NCBI GenBank assembly: GCA_021160865.1
Contig: JAGHBS010000125.1
Location: 1 to 8,339 of the forward strand
Source of the DNA: Planctomycetota bacterium
Lineage (GTDB): Bacteria > Planctomycetota > Phycisphaerae > SM23-33
Direction: 5' to 3'
Length of the DNA: 8,339 bases
Shown one piece after another: positions 5,783 through 8,339 of this stretch (position 1 is the first letter of the stretch; every line of letters starts with the position of its first letter). The position numbers and the translations under genes were made by a program. The notes below the pieces were generated by a model. That model ran no database searches. It was not told where the DNA came from and saw nothing but the letters and a program-made list of their open reading frames with translations.

Positions 5783-8338
5783 TCAAGGTCCTATCTTGCC
5801 GGCAAGTCCTTGCTTTTTCAGTTCTACCTCCGTTGTGGTTTTACCGTCTAATACTGCAGTTATGGTATAAGTAGGTTTGTTTCGGTCAGGACGATACCAC
5901 TCTGGTGAAGGATTGATTCCTTTAATGGTTTTTCTCAAGCCGTCCTTCTCTACAATAATGGTATAGGTGAATTCCTTTTTCTTGATTTGCTCTGTAGATA
6001 GATCATAGTATTTCTTGAAATCAGTTATAATAAGGGTACTGGCTGGATCCTCGGATGGTAATGGAGTATGTCCCGATGGTGTTGTGTAAGTTTTGTTTAT
6101 TGGCTGACCATCAGTCCAGCGATAATGATGATAGAAGCAGCGGTAATTTCCTGTTGCGTAGGGCTTCTTCACAAGCATATTCTCAACTGGGTAGTGATTG
6201 GTTTTCATATCATCTAAAGTCCAGTCTTGCTCGACCTTGACCTTCACGATGGCATCTTTGATGGGCTTGCCTGATTTGTCAACTACTTTCACGTCTAAAT
6301 AATATTTCACATAAGCTGCTTTCTGCTTCGCTCTTCCATCGGCATCTTTGAAAATCCCCTCTGTTATGAGAACATCCTTGAATCTGCAGTTCACCAAGCC
6401 GAGTTCACTTGCTATGTAGCTATCTCCGGCATATATCTTTCCCCACGGACCTTTAGAACCGCTCACATATGCACTGTGAGATTGATTGCCGACTTCTGCC
6501 ATTGATTCTTTAATTACAACGTAGTCGTCCTTAGCATCCATGTCATAAACATTGTATTTATCCCTATGAGCATTCAAGGAGAAGACAAGATTTATTGGAT
6601 GAGTGGCGCCCGAAAGTGTGACATTTTTCAAAACGAAATCATTGACATTTATACTGTCAGTATATATCCATATTGCCTTCTTACCTTTACAAAATCGGAA
6701 TGGTCGACTGGCTTGACCTTTGCTTTTAAGAACTCCTTTGGGATAATTGGCAATATCTACCTCGTGGATATTCGTGAACTTGCTGTTGGTTATATGAACT
6801 TCATATGGAGAGTCGAAGAAGAGATGGGCAAAATTATTCACTGTCGAGTTTTTCACGATGAATTCGCCGTGGTAAGCAACATCGAGAGGAATGTACCCAC
6901 TCCAATTCGACGGTCCATATGAAGGTATTTTTTTGTCTGGCCAATACATACACTTTTCATTCCCCCAGTGTGTAGTTGAACTGGCAAGATTCCAAACCCA
7001 CCAATGAGATGTGTCAGATGTAATTGTGCTATTTTCTACATACAATCGAGAGCCAGCATCTAATACAAAGGCATTTTCACCATCTGATTTACAATGAAAC
7101 TTCAATGTTTCATTCTTGATGACCAACTCTGCAGCCTCATCTACTACCAAGTCCATGTAGCAAATTGCTGTCTTGTTTTCAGGATCATAGCGGAATATTG
7201 AGGGATTATTTATTGCTTTATCAATGTCTTGAAGGCTCACATTTCTACCTTGAACAATAATACCTTTCTTCCAGAGTGGAGCAGTTCTACCTGCATCTTT
7301 TGTGCTCATGTAGTAGTAATCACCTACATATATTTGTTTTGGAGGGAAAAGATACTTGCCCTTATATACTTGAATGCAATCAAGATGAACTGGGTTAACA
7401 CTTCCATATTCTCTCATATAAATTTTTATAAGATTAGTATTTGGGTCATTGGCTATAGGGTCATAAGCATAGAACTCGAACATTAGCATTCTTCCATTGG
7501 GTAATGCAGGATGTATCATCTCTTTGAAGGCATAGAAATAGCCATTCTGGCGAATGAGGATTATCTTGTGCCACTTTCCATCCTCATAAACACTGGCACC
7601 GTCATAGTCCATACTAAAAGGCATACTAATAATTGAAGGATGAGCGATGCAGCAATGATGATGAGCATCCCATACCTTAGTCCAGTCGTATTTCGTTCCT
7701 CTGAAACTATAGATAGGATAAAATGTTACGTGAATATTTCCCCCATACCCTGCAGAGGTTGGATATGTGAATCTGTACCAGAAAACCCAGGTACCTTCGG
7801 TGATCTTGCAAGGCGTAGTTACGCGAACATGCGGGTCTGTTTGTGCGCTAAAAGTACTTAGATTTGGAGCATCACCTTTCCAGTTAGGTAATTTTCTGCC
7901 CCATGGGTCTGTTTTTGTTCTATCTTTGATCTTGCCATCCGTAAAATATTCGAAGAAATCAGGTGCTTCTGCCTTTGACAGTGTCGAGATGACCCACTCA
8001 GCGTGGGCTGAACCGTCCTTGCCAATTGCCTCGACATGAATCTCCCAGATACCCTTCGAGTTCGGCACGGTGAAGACGAAGGTATTACCGTTAGCGCCAT
8101 TTTGAACCTTCTTGTTGACCTGCCAGACGAACTTATCTGCCCCTTCTGCCTTGACGGTAAAGGTTATCTTATCACCGCCCTTGAGAAGGTACATTCTATC
8201 CTGCGGGCCGTCTTTATTTTTCGTATGCCCACCAGTCGAAGACCACGATACGATTGAAGGCTTGGCATACGTAATAGATGCCGTGTTTGATACGACTAAT
8301 AAAAAGACAAATGTAAAAAGCGTACTTATAATGCTTCC
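5783..8338 (-). CDS. Large secreted Ig/LamG-like/beta-helix protein (upstream paralogue), 5' end cut by window edge
   Basis: The frame is open from the right edge to the TGA at 5783, giving 851 in-window residues; the start codon lies beyond the window. An ATG at 8194 is internal. The 48 codons before it encode a signal-peptide core (TLFTFVFLLVVSNTASITYA) and then IVSWSSTGGHTKNKD, which aligns with the start of the downstream paralogue. Numbering from 8338, the Ig/PKD-like domain is about 28-118 and a LamG-like region about 125-345. The latter includes the signature DGKWHKIILIRQNGYFYAFKE and ends HLDCIQVYKGKYLFP. A beta-helix-like region (about 358-650) has AELVIKNETLKFHC and SRLYVENSTITSDT. 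A carboxypeptidase-regulatory-like domain starts about 676 (YYLDVKVVDKSGKPIKDA) and ends after PEWYRPDRNKPTYTI with a short basic tail. It lacks the YD-like insert of its neighbour. Its centre is AT-rich while the Ig part is GC-rich. Function is unknown; an extracellular structural or binding role is likely. Confidence 0.9.
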   Translation of the reverse strand, partial: GSIISTLFTFVFLLVVSNTASITYAKPSIVSWSSTGGHTKNKDGPQDRMYLLKGGDKITFTVKAEGADKFVWQVNKKVQNGANGNTFVFTVPNSKGIWEIHVEAIGKDGSAHAEWVISTLSKAEAPDFFEYFTDGKIKDRTKTDPWGRKLPNWKGDAPNLSTFSAQTDPHVRVTTPCKITEGTWVFWYRFTYPTSAGYGGNIHVTFYPIYSFRGTKYDWTKVWDAHHHCCIAHPSIISMPFSMDYDGASVYEDGKWHKIILIRQNGYFYAFKEMIHPALPNGRMLMFEFYAYDPIANDPNTNLIKIYMREYGSVNPVHLDCIQVYKGKYLFPPKQIYVGDYYYMSTKDAGRTAPLWKKGIIVQGRNVSLQDIDKAINNPSIFRYDPENKTAICYMDLVVDEAAELVIKNETLKFHCKSDGENAFVLDAGSRLYVENSTITSDTSHWWVWNLASSTTHWGNEKCMYWPDKKIPSYGPSNWSGYIPLDVAYHGEFIVKNSTVNNFAHLFFDSPYEVHITNSKFTNIHEVDIANYPKGVLKSKGQASRPFRFCKGKKAIWIYTDSINVNDFVLKNVTLSGATHPINLVFSLNAHRDKYNVYDMDAKDDYVVIKESMAEVGNQSHSAYVSGSKGPWGKIYAGDSYIASELGLVNCRFKDVLITEGIFKDADGRAKQKAAYVKYYLDVKVVDKSGKPIKDAIVKVKVEQDWTLDDMKTNHYPVENMLVKKPYATGNYRCFYHHYRWTDGQPINKTYTTPSGHTPLPSEDPASTLIITDFKKYYDLSTEQIKKKEFTYTIIVEKDGLRKTIKGINPSPEWYRPDRNKPTYTITAVLDGKTTTEVELKKQGLAGKIGP
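8081..8184 (-). repeat. Paralogous repeat, copy 2 (Ig-domain coding)
   Basis: The counterpart of 5511-5614, in the upstream paralogue and in the same orientation. It lies in a GC-rich patch (about 48-57% in hand-counted 60-nt blocks between 7981 and 8160), next to AT-richer DNA (38% at 7921-7980 and 27% at 7381-7440). Confidence 0.85.
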
Positions 8339-8339
8339 C

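Noticed and set aside
5784..5786. TTG start for the downstream paralogue, overlapping the previous TGA
   Set aside because: The AAGGGG site lies between this TTG and the ATG at 5768, and the ATG gives a standard signal peptide without six extra residues.

Overview
This 8.3-kb window looks like chromosome from an uncultured bacterium. The evidence is Shine-Dalgarno-like sites at several genes, a sigma70-like promoter candidate, Sec-type signal peptides, and large secreted multi-domain proteins of the kind common in Planctomycetota-like and other metagenome-derived lineages. No marker gene is present. Some pieces (a DUF89 protein, an Ig-like domain containing 'HAEWVIST') also occur in archaea, so the assignment is tentative. 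I see no transposase, integrase, CRISPR array, tRNA or rRNA.

Left part, minus strand (1-926): the 5' end of a DUF89 family gene runs off the left edge. Upstream of it in transcriptional order is a complete class I SAM-dependent methyltransferase gene. The two are co-directional with a 140-bp gap and may form a small metabolic operon. The 504 bp between the methyltransferase and the divergent gene on its right carry no convincing gene. They do hold a structured block at about 1252-1355: a 9-bp perfect inverted repeat, two hairpins with 6-bp stems, and a C6-TA-C7 tract.

Middle, plus strand (1431-2810): a 459-residue secreted protein of unrecognised function, preceded by a plausible promoter. 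It converges on the minus-strand genes to its right across 198 bp without a supported gene.

Right part, minus strand (3009-8338): two large tandem paralogous genes, separated by 14 bp and read right to left. Both encode exported proteins with the same order of parts: signal peptide, Ig/PKD-like domain, a concanavalin/LamG-like region, a right-handed beta-helix-like region, and a carboxypeptidase-regulatory-like beta-sandwich that ends in a shared PEWYRPD motif. The upstream gene runs off the right edge, and its signal peptide is encoded beyond the first in-window ATG. The downstream copy carries an extra segment of about 175 residues with three YD-like repeats. The Ig-encoding DNA is far more alike between the copies than the central parts. 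In the upstream gene it forms a GC-rich patch inside an AT-richer gene, which suggests duplication followed by gene conversion or module exchange. The likely theme is extracellular or cell-surface proteins that may bind glycans. No enzyme active site could be identified in them.
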